DNA of 64,000 nt from Siderastrea siderea (taxonomy: Eukaryota; Cnidaria; Anthozoa; Scleractinia; Rhizangiidae), in contig OZ034974.1 in assembly GCA_964030785.1 (NCBI GenBank), positions 48,246,355-48,310,354 on the forward strand, read 5' to 3'. Positions 53,833 to 64,000 of this stretch are shown here, piece by piece. A program made the position numbers and the translations under genes. The stretch's first letter is position 1; each line of letters opens with the position of its first letter. Under the pieces are notes generated by a model that worked only from the letters and a program-made list of their open reading frames with translations, searched no databases and had not been told where the DNA came from.

Positions 53833-54155
53833 GGGGCTCGAAACTCCCGACGATATGCTTCACAAAATTATAAAAATTAAAATTTAGCTTTCAAAATCAA
53901 TAAAAATTTTATAGCTATTGGAGATTATTGTGCACCTAAAATAGTTTTCGGGCCCGGCGAGAAACAGGCCCCAGGGTGTTCTCGAATAGCTATACGATTT
54001 TTAGTGATTTTGAAAGTTAAATTTTAATCTTTATAATTTCGTGAAGCATGTCGCTAAGTTTGCGCCGATAATTACCATTAGCTGGCAAATAAATGAGCTC
54101 GAAAAAATACTTACCGGGTCCGGAAAGTTATCGGGAGTTTCGAGAAACGGGCCCC
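53833..54155. mobile_element. GGGGCCCGTTTCTCG MITE, copy 1
   Basis: Right end AACTTTCCGGACCCGG-type sequence (on the minus strand) to GAGAAACGGGCCCC; left end GGGGCTCGAAACTCCCGA. The interior is shared with 54462-54703 (GATTTTGAAAGTTAAATTTT, GTGAAGCATGTCGC). Confidence 0.6.
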
Positions 54156-54164
54156 TCAAAGTCA

Positions 54165-54385
54165 CATCATAACTATGATCGTCCGGGTGAGTGTAGCCTT
54201 GAGAAGGACTGTTTTGTAATGACATTGACTGACTTTTCGACAACCTGAGTGGTAGTCATCATCAGACTATAGTGAATTGTGCATCGTCAGTAGATGTTAG
54301 AAGTCTTTGGTTGTTCACCTGATTGGTCGACAATGTCACGATGTCATTGGTTAAGCTGTGGTGTCACTGACTGTGAAGATTCCAA
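54165..54385 (-). repeat. Penelope-like repeat, copy 2
   Basis: ATGATCGTCCGGGTGAGTGT at the start; overall it matches 141-400. On the minus strand, CTGATGA is at 54259-54265, but the GAAAC position reads GAAAAG, so the hammerhead-like core is damaged. It lies between two MITEs of one family. Confidence 0.55.
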
Positions 54386-54461
54386 ATCAATGCTCTAGTG
54401 GGGATGCACGGTGTACACAGCGGTTTGCTCGATCCGCCATATCGGTTGTTCGACCGGCGCA

Positions 54462-54703
54462 GGGGCCCGTTTCTCGAAGCTCCCGATAACTTTTCGGGCC
54501 CGAAAACTATTTTAGGTGCACAACATTCTCGAATAGCTATACAATTTTTATTGATTTTGAAAGCTAAATTTTAATCTTTATAATTTCGTGAAGCATATCG
54601 CCAAGTTTGCACCAATAATTACCATTAGCTGATAAATAAATGAGCTCGAAAATATACTTACTGGGCCCGGAAAGTTATCGGGAGTTTCGAGAAACGGGTC
54701 CCT
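54462..54703. mobile_element. GGGGCCCGTTTCTCG MITE, copy 2
   Basis: Ends GGGGCCCGTTTCTCGAAGCT and GTTTCGAGAAACGGGTCCCT. It is a close relative of 53833-54155, in the same orientation. Confidence 0.65.
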
Positions 54704-54862
54704 GGTCACACCTATTTGCTGTATATTTTCACAAGAAACTTTACTCTATATTGTCCTTTTCCGCCTAGGCGTCTTCTAAATGTACCGCTGACACCAAACA
54801 AAATTTGCTGCCATGAATAAAGGGTTAGTTTCTAAAGAACCTGCAGGGCTGCGTCGGTGGAG

Positions 54863-55639
54863 CACCCCGGGGCCTCCCATATGAAAGGGACGGGGATGCT
54901 CGTCGGAAAATTAGAAGTAGACCCCTAAAGGAGACCAATCTGGGCGTGGCTCAGGCTTAATTTGACCTCTGAAGGAGACCATGTAAAACAGAGAGCCAAA
55001 TAAGAGCTATAGTGATTTTAATTGCACTTAAGATATGACCGTCGAATGCTGTCTCCTATAATTAAATTTTAAAAGCATTGCCATAAATCTTTAGTTTTTC
55101 GCTCATAGTCTACCCTAAACGATACCTGTATGGGTAAAAGTATTGGCTTCCGTCCCGAACACCATAAGTGAGACCAAAACCTGCAATTTACACCCTTAAA
55201 GGGGCATAGTCACGAGGATTTTTCCAGATTGTTGGTCAAAACTGTGCTAAAGTTATCGGTAGCTAACTTTATCCATGCCCAACATTGTGTTTGAACATTT
55301 AGAGGAACATATTAACTTAATTTCATTAAGAGAAAACAAACCATGACCATTCAATATCGATTTAATGTCAACACGCTGAAAGAATTTGAAAAGTTTAGCC
55401 TATTTTTTTCAATTTGCAATCCATTTCCATCTGTGCCATCTGTAGCAACAGACGACAGAAAATAGTTTCAGTGAAGTAATATAGTCTTCGGTAACAAAAC
55501 TAGACTATTATTTGTGGGCGTTCATTGATGTGAGGACATATTTTTGATTTTTAAGGTGAACTAAAATAGCGTGACTATGCCCCTTTAAGCGAGACGACGA
55601 GCATCCCCGTCACTTTCATAGGGGAGTCTCCCCCGGGTG
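54863..55639. mobile_element. CACCCCGGGG TIR element carrying a nested MITE
   Basis: The left end runs CACCCCGGGGCCTCCCATAT then GAAAGGGACGGGGATGCTCG. The right end is the inverted form (CGAGCATCCCCGTCACTTTC, then TCCCCCGGGTG). The TTAA-flanked MITE at 55200-55584 is inserted in it. Confidence 0.65.
55200..55584. mobile_element. AGGGGC TTAA-flanked MITE, copy 2
   Basis: Starts AGGGGCATAGTCACG, ends CGTGACTATGCCCCT, flanked by TTAA at 55196-55199 and 55585-55588. Same family as 12575-12956. Confidence 0.7.
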
Positions 55640-56187
55640 GGGAAGTGAAATGTACTGCGATGCCGTAATAAAAATGATCCTGAGGAGAGGGGGGAGGGGT
55701 TACAGTGAGACTTTCATTCGCTTATTATCACAGAAACCGAGCCACCTGACTCAATGTCAATCCGTTGAATCCATAGACAGACTAAACTTTACCTTTTTAC
55801 GTACTTTTGGAACCTTTTGCAGCCTCTTAACCTGGCAAACGTAGACTGGAGCGCCGCCCACAAAACAAGATCTCTTGTAAGGTTAGGAGCCCAAACCCCC
55901 AAGTTAAGGTCCAAGTTAGCAGCCCATGGGTCATGGACTCCTTGTTACGTCTTATATAAGAGTCCTTTCCTCCCGCTTCAAGTTAAAGCCTTTGATGATG
56001 AATATGACAATAGATTTTGAGTTGTCCTTCTGTTCTGGTATTTAATAATCTTTGACTTTTTTTTATTTCAGTACAAGAATCATACTAAGATTTTATTTCG
56101 TTTCCTCTAGTGTCAAGCTAGCTAACAAAAAAGTACAAGTTAAACTATTTTGTCCATAGGAAGTGCAGAAAAAGAACGAAGCATGTA

Positions 56188-56284
56188 TAGCTCGCGTAGC
56201 AAGCTTTTCCGTGTTTTTTTTTCTGCAGGTTTCCGCTTCTAACGTGGGGAAAACAACGGAAACGCTTGCAACGGAGGCGAGTAA
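56188..56284. mobile_element. Decayed palindromic MITE
   Basis: TAGCTCGCGTAGCAAGC at the left and GGAAACGCTTGCAACGGAGG at the right, 97 bp; related to 52755-52949. Confidence 0.5.
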
Positions 56285-56499
56285 CTAAAACACCTCAGTA
56301 TGACAAAAACGTTAACACAGCAACACAGATTCAACTACCGAGCTACTCATAAAAAAGTAAATAAATAAAGCAATCCAGCTGACTAGATTGTGCATAAAAA
56401 AACTAAAACACTCTAACATAAAACTCCCAAACACAGATTCAGCTGGAAATGAGACAACAATTAAACTATATCGAAACAAAACTCAAGCTAGTCCGGAGC

Positions 56500-58936
56500 T
56501 CAATACACGCCAGTATGAACAGCCGAAAGTAAAACGCTAACTCCTAACACAGCGATACAAGTTGAGCCCGCCATGAAACCAAAACCTCTTAGCCCGCTTA
56601 TGCCATTCAGGTAACCCACGGAGTGAACGATCCTCGCCGCTGTAAAGATTCGCAAGCACCAAATCCCCCTGACAGGTGAAAGATTGGCAAACATGTACAA
56701 CAAGGCAATGATCAGGAAGATTGGGATGTTTTCCAGATCATTTTGATGCGCTCTGAAATAACAACAGGACAAAAACAGCATGTTAGAATCTCTTTCAAGT
56801 GTTCAAATGTGGCAGCATAGAGGAGTGCGCCATGTAGAGGTGTCAGCCTTAGAGAGGTGTTCATCCTGCCGACATAGTTGTCCATTTTAGAGAGCTTTTT
56901 ATCTTTGAGAAGAGTCCATTTTTAATGAGGAGCCCGCCTTAGACAGATTTTTTTAAGAAAGAAAGAGGCGTCTTACCCTTCGTGGAGGGACGTCATCTTA
57001 GAGATGTGTCTGTCTAATAGAGGAAATTGTCTTACAAAGGTGTTGTCGACAGAGAGGCGCACGCCTTAAACTAAAGGGGTCTCCATTTCAAAGGGGTCTT
57101 TATCCGAGAGAGGTGTCTGTCTTTGGCTGTTTCGTTTCCCTTTCTGATTGCAGGGGATCTGGGAATCACATAATTCAACCTAGAGAAAGGTGGCGAAGTA
57201 CATTAGAGATGTAAATATGAAAGTGTGACTACCTTCGAACTCTTTCCACATCAGGATGCTGGGGTACAGGTTTATCCTTGTTCTCGCCACTGTAATCTTC
57301 TTGTCCAGGAAAGGCCTACATTCAATTGCACAGACAGTAAAGAATAATAATAATAAACTGAATAGCTAATAACGAGAAGATTTCTATTGTAATGTTTGTC
57401 TCAGTATAAAGCACTTGACAGCAGAGCGTTCTCTGTTTGCACACCACGGTACGCTTCAGTAACGCAGTCGTAACTTGGGTTTAAGGGTTAGAAGGCGTCT
57501 TAGAACTGACTGACATGTAATTCAGACAAGGTTAAGCTACTCTAGGCGGGTCAACCCACCCAGCCAGGTCAATTTCTCTCCATTTTATCGGGCCTAGCAA
57601 GCATGTGGCAAAGGAAATTAGAATTCAAACTTTACCACGGCGAAATTTCAGGTAGCGTGATTTGTCATCATGTCAATTCGTGCAATTGGTTCCGAAATTT
57701 ACCTACAAGAACATATATATTGAAAATCATCACGCGATCGATTGAAGTGGAAAGTAAACTGCAAAACAGCGAGAAAACTCTTCTCGGTAATATAGTTTTA
57801 AGCTTCTCGCGAGACAAGAGCTTGCTTGTGAGTTAACTGGTCGGAGCACAAAACTAAAAAAAAGTTCGTTACGATTTGAAGTCAGGGCCACCACAGGTAG
57901 CCCAAGCTCACTATTTTAGGCCTTCAAACACAGTAATCCAACTCTCTTGTCGACGATTATAAGAGTTTGTATGGGAAATCTTACTTTCACTTCTAAAACC
58001 GAAATAAAATTGCCTACAAAACTCACCGTTCTCCTTTTCTTGTAGTTTCCTAGTATACCCCCCCCCCCCCCCTTTAATTAAGGGTAATTTGGCGCCTTTC
58101 CGAGCGGGTCAACTTAACAGCCCCAGCACGTACACGAATATAAGAGTTTGTATGGAAAATATAACGCGGGCTAAAAATGTGCTTAATTTGAAATGAAGTT
58201 GTCCTTTTAACTCACCTCTGGCTCATTCATGGGTTTCTCAGTGTTTTTACAGCGGTTCAGGCCTCGAACGATCAATAGAACACCTCTCTGAGCGAGACGC
58301 TTTTCCACCCTGAGAAGCGTAGCTTCTCTTTACGCTTCTCAGGGTGGAAAAGCGACTCGCTCAGAGAGGTGTTTTATTGATCCTTTGAGGCCTAAACCGC
58401 TGTAAAAACACTGAGAAACCCATGAATGAGCCAGAGGTGACTTAAAAAGACAACTTTATTTCAAATTAAGAACATTTTTAGCCCGCGTTATATTTTCCAT
58501 ACAAACTCTTATATTCGTGTACGTGCTGGGGCTGTTAAGTTGACCCGCTCGGAAAGGCGCCAAATTACCCTTAATTAAAGGGGGGGGGGGGTATACTAGG
58601 AAACTACAAGAAAACGAGAACGGTGAGTTTTGTAGGCAATTTTATTTCGGTTTTAGAAATGAAAGTAAGATTTCCCATACAAACTCCTATAATCGTCGAC
58701 AAGGGAGTTTGATTACTGTGTTTGAAGGCCTAAAATAGTGAGCTTGGGCTACCTGTGGGGCCACCCGCCATTAATCGATGTGTCAATGGTGGACCGCTAC
58801 CCAAAATTTGACTTACCTTGTTCTTGTAGCGCTGCCTTTCGGTTAAAATGGACATCAAAAATGTTTTTAGTATGAGAATGGAGCCATAAAAAATGTAGGC
58901 CGCCAGCAAACGATCATTCAGTGTTAGCGTCACCAT
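56500..58936 (-). CDS. MGST1-like MAPEG protein, gene D
   Basis: Exons 58817-58936, 57233-57315 and 56500-56752 give 456 nt, 151 residues. Exon 1: MVTLTLNDRLLAAYIFYGSI (TM1). Exon 2 starts AFPGQEDYSGENKDKPV, so even the Pro of the PED motif is changed (QED); the sensor Cys position is Tyr48. VERVRRAHQNDLENIPIF spans residues 63-80 and RIFTAARIVHSVGYL residues 102-116. All GT/AG sites and phases match the other three genes. It is the first gene of the array in transcription direction and is closest to A in parts of exon 3 (GFGFMAGSTCIA). Role as for gene A; activity is inferred. Intron 1 carries an 865-bp palindromic element. Confidence 0.88.
57893..58757. mobile_element. 865-bp palindromic element with 8-bp duplication
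   Basis: Two arms of about 430 bp are near-perfect inverted copies meeting near 58324 (GAGAAGCGTAGCTTCTC). Ends are ACAGGTAGCCCAAGC and GCTTGGGCTACCTGTG. GGGCCACC flanks both sides (57885-57892 and 58758-58765), an 8-bp duplication as for hAT elements. It lies in gene D intron 1. Confidence 0.7.
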
Positions 58937-59829
58937 TTTGTCACTCCACAGGGCACAAAAACAACACGCACAACTGTGTTTTGAATGTCACCGTTCCCCT
59001 TGGAGATTGGGGTCTAGATCTTCCAGTCACGCAATCTCGTGACACGCGAGAGCTTCGCGTAGGTTCGCGTAGGCATAAGACGCAGGAAAAATCGGGGAGC
59101 GTAGCAAATCCAATGTGGGCTTGCTGCTTTGTCTTGCGCCTATATCCCAATGAAAAGCCCGGCTGTTCACAGGCTAAGGTTACGGAGACTGACAACCTCG
59201 GTAATTCATTCATTGATTTAACTTTTTTTAAACACGGTTAAAAACATCAGGCCTTAATTTACAAGTGAAACTAAATCAAAAACAGCGAACTCTGATCAGA
59301 TTGTCGAACTCTAGGTAAGATTGTCGGGACAGTTGCATGTCATCCTCTTCGTCCCCTTCCTAATGTTGAGTGTGCTCCTGTGTTTCTTGCAACCGGGGCT
59401 GCTTTTTCCTACATGAATGTTAGTGAGGGGAGAGGATGCAGATTTACAAGATACAAGTGATTGTATATGGTGCCTCCAGGCTCTTGAGCACGAGTTAACC
59501 TTTCACGAGTTGTGGAACTAATATTCTTCATAGCCCGCTTAGCTGGCGGTTTTGTTGGGAGCGCGTGCGAGCGAGCGGCGAAGCCGCGAAATCGACCCCG
59601 CGAGGGGAATGGGAGGAGGAAGAGAATAAAATTCCCCAGAAAAATTCCCTCCTCTCCATTTCCCTCGCGACTTTGCCACTCTCACGGTCGAGTGCGCTCC
59701 CCAACAAAAGCGTGTTGGGTTTCAGCTCGTTACGTTCAAGGTATCTTCACTCTTTTAATTTGGGTGATGCTACTATCGGGATTTACTAACAACCGTCAAA
59801 TTTTATCGCCACTTTAGAGGGATGGGTAC
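58937..59829. other. 5' flank of gene D and GC-rich repeat
   Basis: 58937-59250 is the upstream flank of gene D, with no clear promoter motif. 59515-59760 is GC-rich, with GCGCGTGCGAGCGAGCGGCG and CTCCCCAACAAAAGCGTGTT, and looks like a MITE remnant. No gene is supported. Confidence 0.35.
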
Positions 59830-60360
59830 TTCAGGGAATTTTTTTTTCAGAACTTTATAGTATCTTTCCTTGACAAGAGATCACGGTTTTGTAATGGGAT
59901 CGATACATATACTTTCTACGCAATTCCCTGAATAATGATGTACATATTTTGTTACACTGTCAGTTTGAAAAATAATTGCTTTCTCATATCACATGTGTTA
60001 ACGCTTTTTTTATTGTGAAAGGTCAATGTCGCAAGATGGGTACTTTTGCGCAATGCCTTAAGTAATGCTGTATTTTGTTACAATTTCACTGTTAGACAAA
60101 GAATTACTTTTGAAGATATCATGTATTCCAGTCTGTAAAAAGCTTGTTACTGTAAAAATTTAACGTCAGCTTTAACACGATTGCGAGGTCGGTACGCTGC
60201 TTTTGCGCAATCCACTTAACAATGCTATACTTTGTTATATGTTTAGATTGACGCGAGAGAAAAATATTTCTTACGGCTTCCCTTATAATGCTATATTGTT
60301 TCTCTAATAACAATACTACATTTTATTATATTACTTAATTTTCAGTTTCTCTGTTGAACA
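59830..60360. repeat. Degenerate tandem repeat, about 110-170 bp units
   Basis: A TTTGCGCAATNCCTTAANTA-like word followed by ATGCTGTATTTTGTTAC recurs near 59919, 60037 and 60206. A further unit lies at 63905-63970. Divergence is high. Confidence 0.45.
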
Positions 60361-61079
60361 GCTTTTTGCGGTATTAATAACGGTTTTGTCACGAGATAAG
60401 CAACTCAGTTAATTTTTAGAACAGGTGTTTTTGTGATCTTGGGTTCGAAGGTTTCACTATGCGTGCACATCAAGAAGACTTATAAAGTTTAATGCATAAT
60501 TTGGTTTCAGTATCAGTTCTTGTGTGCCTTCCAAACTTTGTAGGTTTTTTAATCCCTTACATTTTTTTTCAGGGATCAAGATAAACCGTTAAAGAGAAGG
60601 CCGGTTTTCCAATTCATGATCAGTTGCAAGCGCTCGGTGAGAGCAGAACGCACAAGCAATTAGAATGTCCGATTGGACACTCCCCGGCTGTCCGGCTTTA
60701 AAACTATTTCCTGCAAGATGGTTTGGAATTTTACATCCAATTAACTGAAAATAGCGACAAATGTCTTAATATCACTTCATACTTCTTACTGTAAACATTG
60801 TCCTGTATCCGCTACTGAGGATAAATTTTTAATAATTTGACCCATTTCACTCTGGTGTGGCCAAGGTCAGCAAGAACTCCCAAGCCTCTCTACCGTGCGG
60901 ACCATTGTTCAAAGACTAAAATGCTAATTTAAAAAGACGACTCAACTAGACTCTGCAAAATACATGTGCTGGCTAACCCAGACCTTGAAAGACATCGAAT
61001 CACAAGACCAGCACAGCAGTCACAAACTATTAAGTAAGACAACTAATTATAAAGCAACCCAACGGTTAAGAATATTTAA

Positions 61080-61314
61080 AGGAGCTATGTCACGGTATTT
61101 TCATTCATTTTTCTGATCTAACAAAATTACTCTCACGTTGAAGGAAGCCTCAAAATAATAGTTTCCCAAGGTAGAAAAACTCCAAAGAAGTAATAATAAA
61201 TAAAAAATAAACAAGGATGGTTACGACTGAGGGAGATTAAGACGGATTACGAATGACAAACTAGAAAAAAACTTGCCAATTTTTTCAAGATGCGTTATCC
61301 GTGATGTAGCTCCT
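61080..61314. mobile_element. AGGGGC-type TTAA-flanked MITE, copy 3 (short)
   Basis: Starts AGGAGCTATGTCACGG, ends CCGTGATGTAGCTCCT, flanked by TTAA at 61076-61079 and 61315-61318. It is 235 bp, shorter than copies 1 and 2 by about 150 bp. Confidence 0.65.
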
Positions 61315-61539
61315 TTAACCTCTTAACACTAGGCACTACTCAGCTGTCATTTTCTGCAAAATGGTTTTGGATTTTAACATCTATCTCTCACTTATAACAG
61401 TAAACATTGTTTTGTATCAAGAGAGCTCGAGCATTGTTTGTATACGATATTGAGGATAGCTTTAATAAATTAACCATTTTCACCCCTTTGACTCTTACAG
61501 AATATATGCTCCTGAGTGGTGCCCTTTTCTTAAAGTTTT

Positions 61540-63600
61540 AGTCATACTCAACACGGACCGGTCTTACAGCAAAGGGGGAAAAAACGGTGTAAAACGCTGT
61601 GAAGGTTTGAGGGTTCGCTCCCGTCTGCGCAGGTGACTCCCTTGCCTCAGTTGGAAACCTTCCGAACAGATCAACCTGTGTTAGCCCTTTTAGAGGTCCT
61701 GAAACAATCTGAGCTGAAACAGAAAACGACATTTAAAGTGTTTTGCTTAAATTCTCTCGTTGGGCGCCCCTGAATAACGGATTGCTGTAGGTATACAGTG
61801 TATCTTTGTTTCGGTCATGAAAGCCAGTTTTGTTAGTATATCCTCACTATCCTAAATCACATTGCTTTTGCCAGGGGCACCCAACGGCTCGTTTCAGGGA
61901 ATATCTGTTCGGTAAGGCCTATTCGGATTTAATTGCAGTGAAAACTAAAGATTTCTTTGGCGAGAAATCACCTCAGAGGTTTGTAGCAAGGGGACTGATT
62001 AATTCCTGTTGCTTTCGGAGGGACAGATATGTCGTTTAGAGTGTAAAATAAGGTCAGCTAGCATTTTCGGAGAGCTATTAGCGTCTCGGAAATTCGGCGG
62101 ATAGGACTGTTTCCTAAAATTTTCTGCGGCCTAAATTTTCAGCTGAAAACTCCGAACAGATCAACCTGTGTTAGCTGGCACAATATGCGTTTTGAAAGCT
62201 CTGAAACAATCTAAGAAAGTAGAAAATGATATCTGAAGTATTTCGCTTAAATCACGCAGTGAAATGAGGTGAAATGCTACATGAAAAGAGTTGTGACAGT
62301 CCTCTTGTGAGAGGCGGTTTACTGATAATCAACAGGGGGTCCAGGTTTAATCGAGCGGCGGTTTTGTTTAGAAATTATGCGATTAATAACGTTATCTTGT
62401 ACGGTTTTGGGCCTCAAAATAGTTCAAAGAACGCACTTCGAATATTTGGAATGATTAAGGCGTTGCTGATAATGATTGCGGTAACAACTGGCTAAGCAAG
62501 AGCACGAGACTGATTTTGGAAACGCTGATTACATTTGCCCGTAATTAAAAAATCATTGTCGAGCTCTTGTGAATTCTCTTATTTCTAGCTTTCTGTGTCA
62601 AGTGGTCTCTATTAAGATTTTATTCACCAACGTGATCGTCGACTGTGCACTTTCAAGTTCTTTATGTTGGTGTAAATTGCGGGTCATCAGACACAATCGT
62701 GAAATTTGGCATGACTAACTAAAGGAAGGTCGCTGGCGTGGAATCAATACCCATTGTAACAAGTACCCCACAGCGTGAAATTAATTTAACGGGCTTTCAT
62801 CACTTCAAATATCCATACCCTCGGATGTTGAACGCTTGTTCGCAACGAAACTGAAGACATAACAATTTCTGACTATCACTTGCAAAGTAGCTTCCAGCAT
62901 TTTGGGAGGCCTTCTACATTTTCACTAAAAGCGCGATGGAAATAAGTCATACTGATAAAATACTATAGTTTAAAAATTGAGGGGAAAATGTCATTGTTCC
63001 AAAAGTGGTGCTTTTGTCATTACATTAGCAATAAGTAAATCTGTATGTCAGATAACTGCATCCTGAACATCTTTATTCTTCCGTGCCGTGAACGTGTTTT
63101 ACGAGTTTACCACTTTAACAATTAGGGAACATTTTGGAAATGTTCCTGAAGTTGAAAATTAAGGACATTCCGGTGTCAAAACATGTTGAATGTCACTGAA
63201 AATACTTACGTTTTATGTTTTCTGAAAAAAAAGTTTCCTTTAAAGTTATAAGTCTTATGATAAAAAATAACTAACCAGTGAAAGCAGTTTTGGCAACATT
63301 TGCACGCGCACTGAAAAGTCATTGTCAAATTTTTAGGAATTCTTTATAGGCAGTGACACGGCAAACTTTCGAATCATCTGATAGAATCGTGAAATTTGGC
63401 ATGGCTGAAGGAAGGTCATGATCACAGGAGTTGGATTATAATACCACAGTGTGTGTCAATGTGTAAATCACCTTGATGAGATATGCCGAGGATGGGAAAA
63501 TAATTAAACTGATAAATTGGCCAGTTGGCTCCTTTAGTCTTAAACGACTTCAACTCGGCAACTGAAATAAACCAGATTTTTATGTTTTGTCCATTCCGGC
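61540..63600. repeat. Region of diverged duplicated blocks, no gene
   Basis: 61660-61745 (AACAGATCAACCTGTGTTAG, then CTGAAACAATCTGAG) recurs at 62155-62260. 62650-62730 (AATCGTGAAATTTGGCATGA) recurs at 63340-63420. Short frames here match nothing I recognise. Confidence 0.4.
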
Positions 63601-63698
63601 TGTGGTTCCCTTTTAACATTATATTAAGTTGTGGCTTCCATTAACGGAAAATACGATCTTTAGTGATTCCTTGCTGCAAACAAAACCGTGGGCTTAGT

Positions 63699-63750
63699 AA
63701 ACCGGTTTCCTAAACCGGTTTCCTAATCGCGTGTTTCCTAAACTGGTTTT
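63699..63750. repeat. Short tandem repeat, AAACCGGTTTCCT units
   Basis: Three units of about 16 bp (TAAACCGGTTTCC) with changes in the third. Confidence 0.5.
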
Positions 63751-64000
63751 GTACTGGAAGTTTTAGGCTCGAAGATTATTATACAATCATGCTTTTAATT
63801 GTACGCAAAACTGTCAACGACTGAAGTCTGCTCTCACCGAAAACAATAGCAAATATTAATTGCATTCCTTTTTTATTGCAAATGCTCTCAAGATGAGTTT
63901 TTTTTTTGCGCAATCCCTTCTAAGTAATGTTGTATTTCGCGCATTTTCACTCTGACATAGGATTACTTTTCGAGAAATTTAAGCCACTCTTTATAACATC

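Noticed and set aside
58921..59241. 106-codon frame upstream of gene D
   Set aside because: Overlaps the gene D start on the other strand and has no similarity I recognise.
61538..61732. 64-codon minus-strand frame (QVDLFGRFPTEARESP)
   Set aside because: The block is partly repeated at 62155-62260, so it is more likely a repeat than a gene.

Overview
The window is nuclear DNA from an animal, most likely an anthozoan cnidarian such as a stony coral. The reasons are AT-rich, intron-rich genes, a ribosomal-protein gene with a snoRNA in an intron, a germline LOTUS/Tudor gene, and very many TIR, DIRS-like and Penelope-like repeats of the kind I associate with coral genomes. The organism is an inference. 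Exon ends below were placed by eye from GT/AG sites, reading phase and protein similarity.

Layout. (1) 1-8661 is a stack of transposable elements: a decayed integrase (Ginger/KRBA2-like, minus strand) split by a TTAA-flanked piggyBac-type element (6522-8608) and by a 4-kb fold-back element (2334-6288). (2) 8662-18881 holds the 5' part of a TDRD7-like gene (minus strand). Four coding exons carry the first LOTUS domain and part of the second; the rest of the gene probably lies left of the window. Its introns are full of MITEs and fold-back elements. (3) 19349-29910 is the complete RPS8 gene (eS8), plus strand, 7 coding exons, 209 residues, head-to-head with TDRD7 across 467 bp. Intron 3 holds a C/D box snoRNA matching U46/SNORD46; introns 2, 3, 4 and 6 hold nested transposons. 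(4) 33162-58936 is a tandem array of four MGST1-like MAPEG genes (called A to D here), all minus strand and all with the same three-exon structure (120 + 83 + 253 bp; 151 residues; exon 2 is 110 bp in B). Gene B is stretched to 12.4 kb by a DIRS-type retrotransposon and other elements. It looks like a mosaic with an A-like 5' end and a C-like 3' end. (5) 58937-64000 shows no gene, only MITEs and degenerate repeats.

Together: RPS8 is a housekeeping translation gene, TDRD7 a germ-granule gene, and the MAPEG array a membrane detoxification (glutathione transferase/peroxidase) cluster. The rest is mostly mobile DNA, and many elements still show target-site duplications: TTAA, TA, TTA, and 5, 7-8, 8 or 9 bp. 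No CRISPR, operon or other prokaryotic feature is present.
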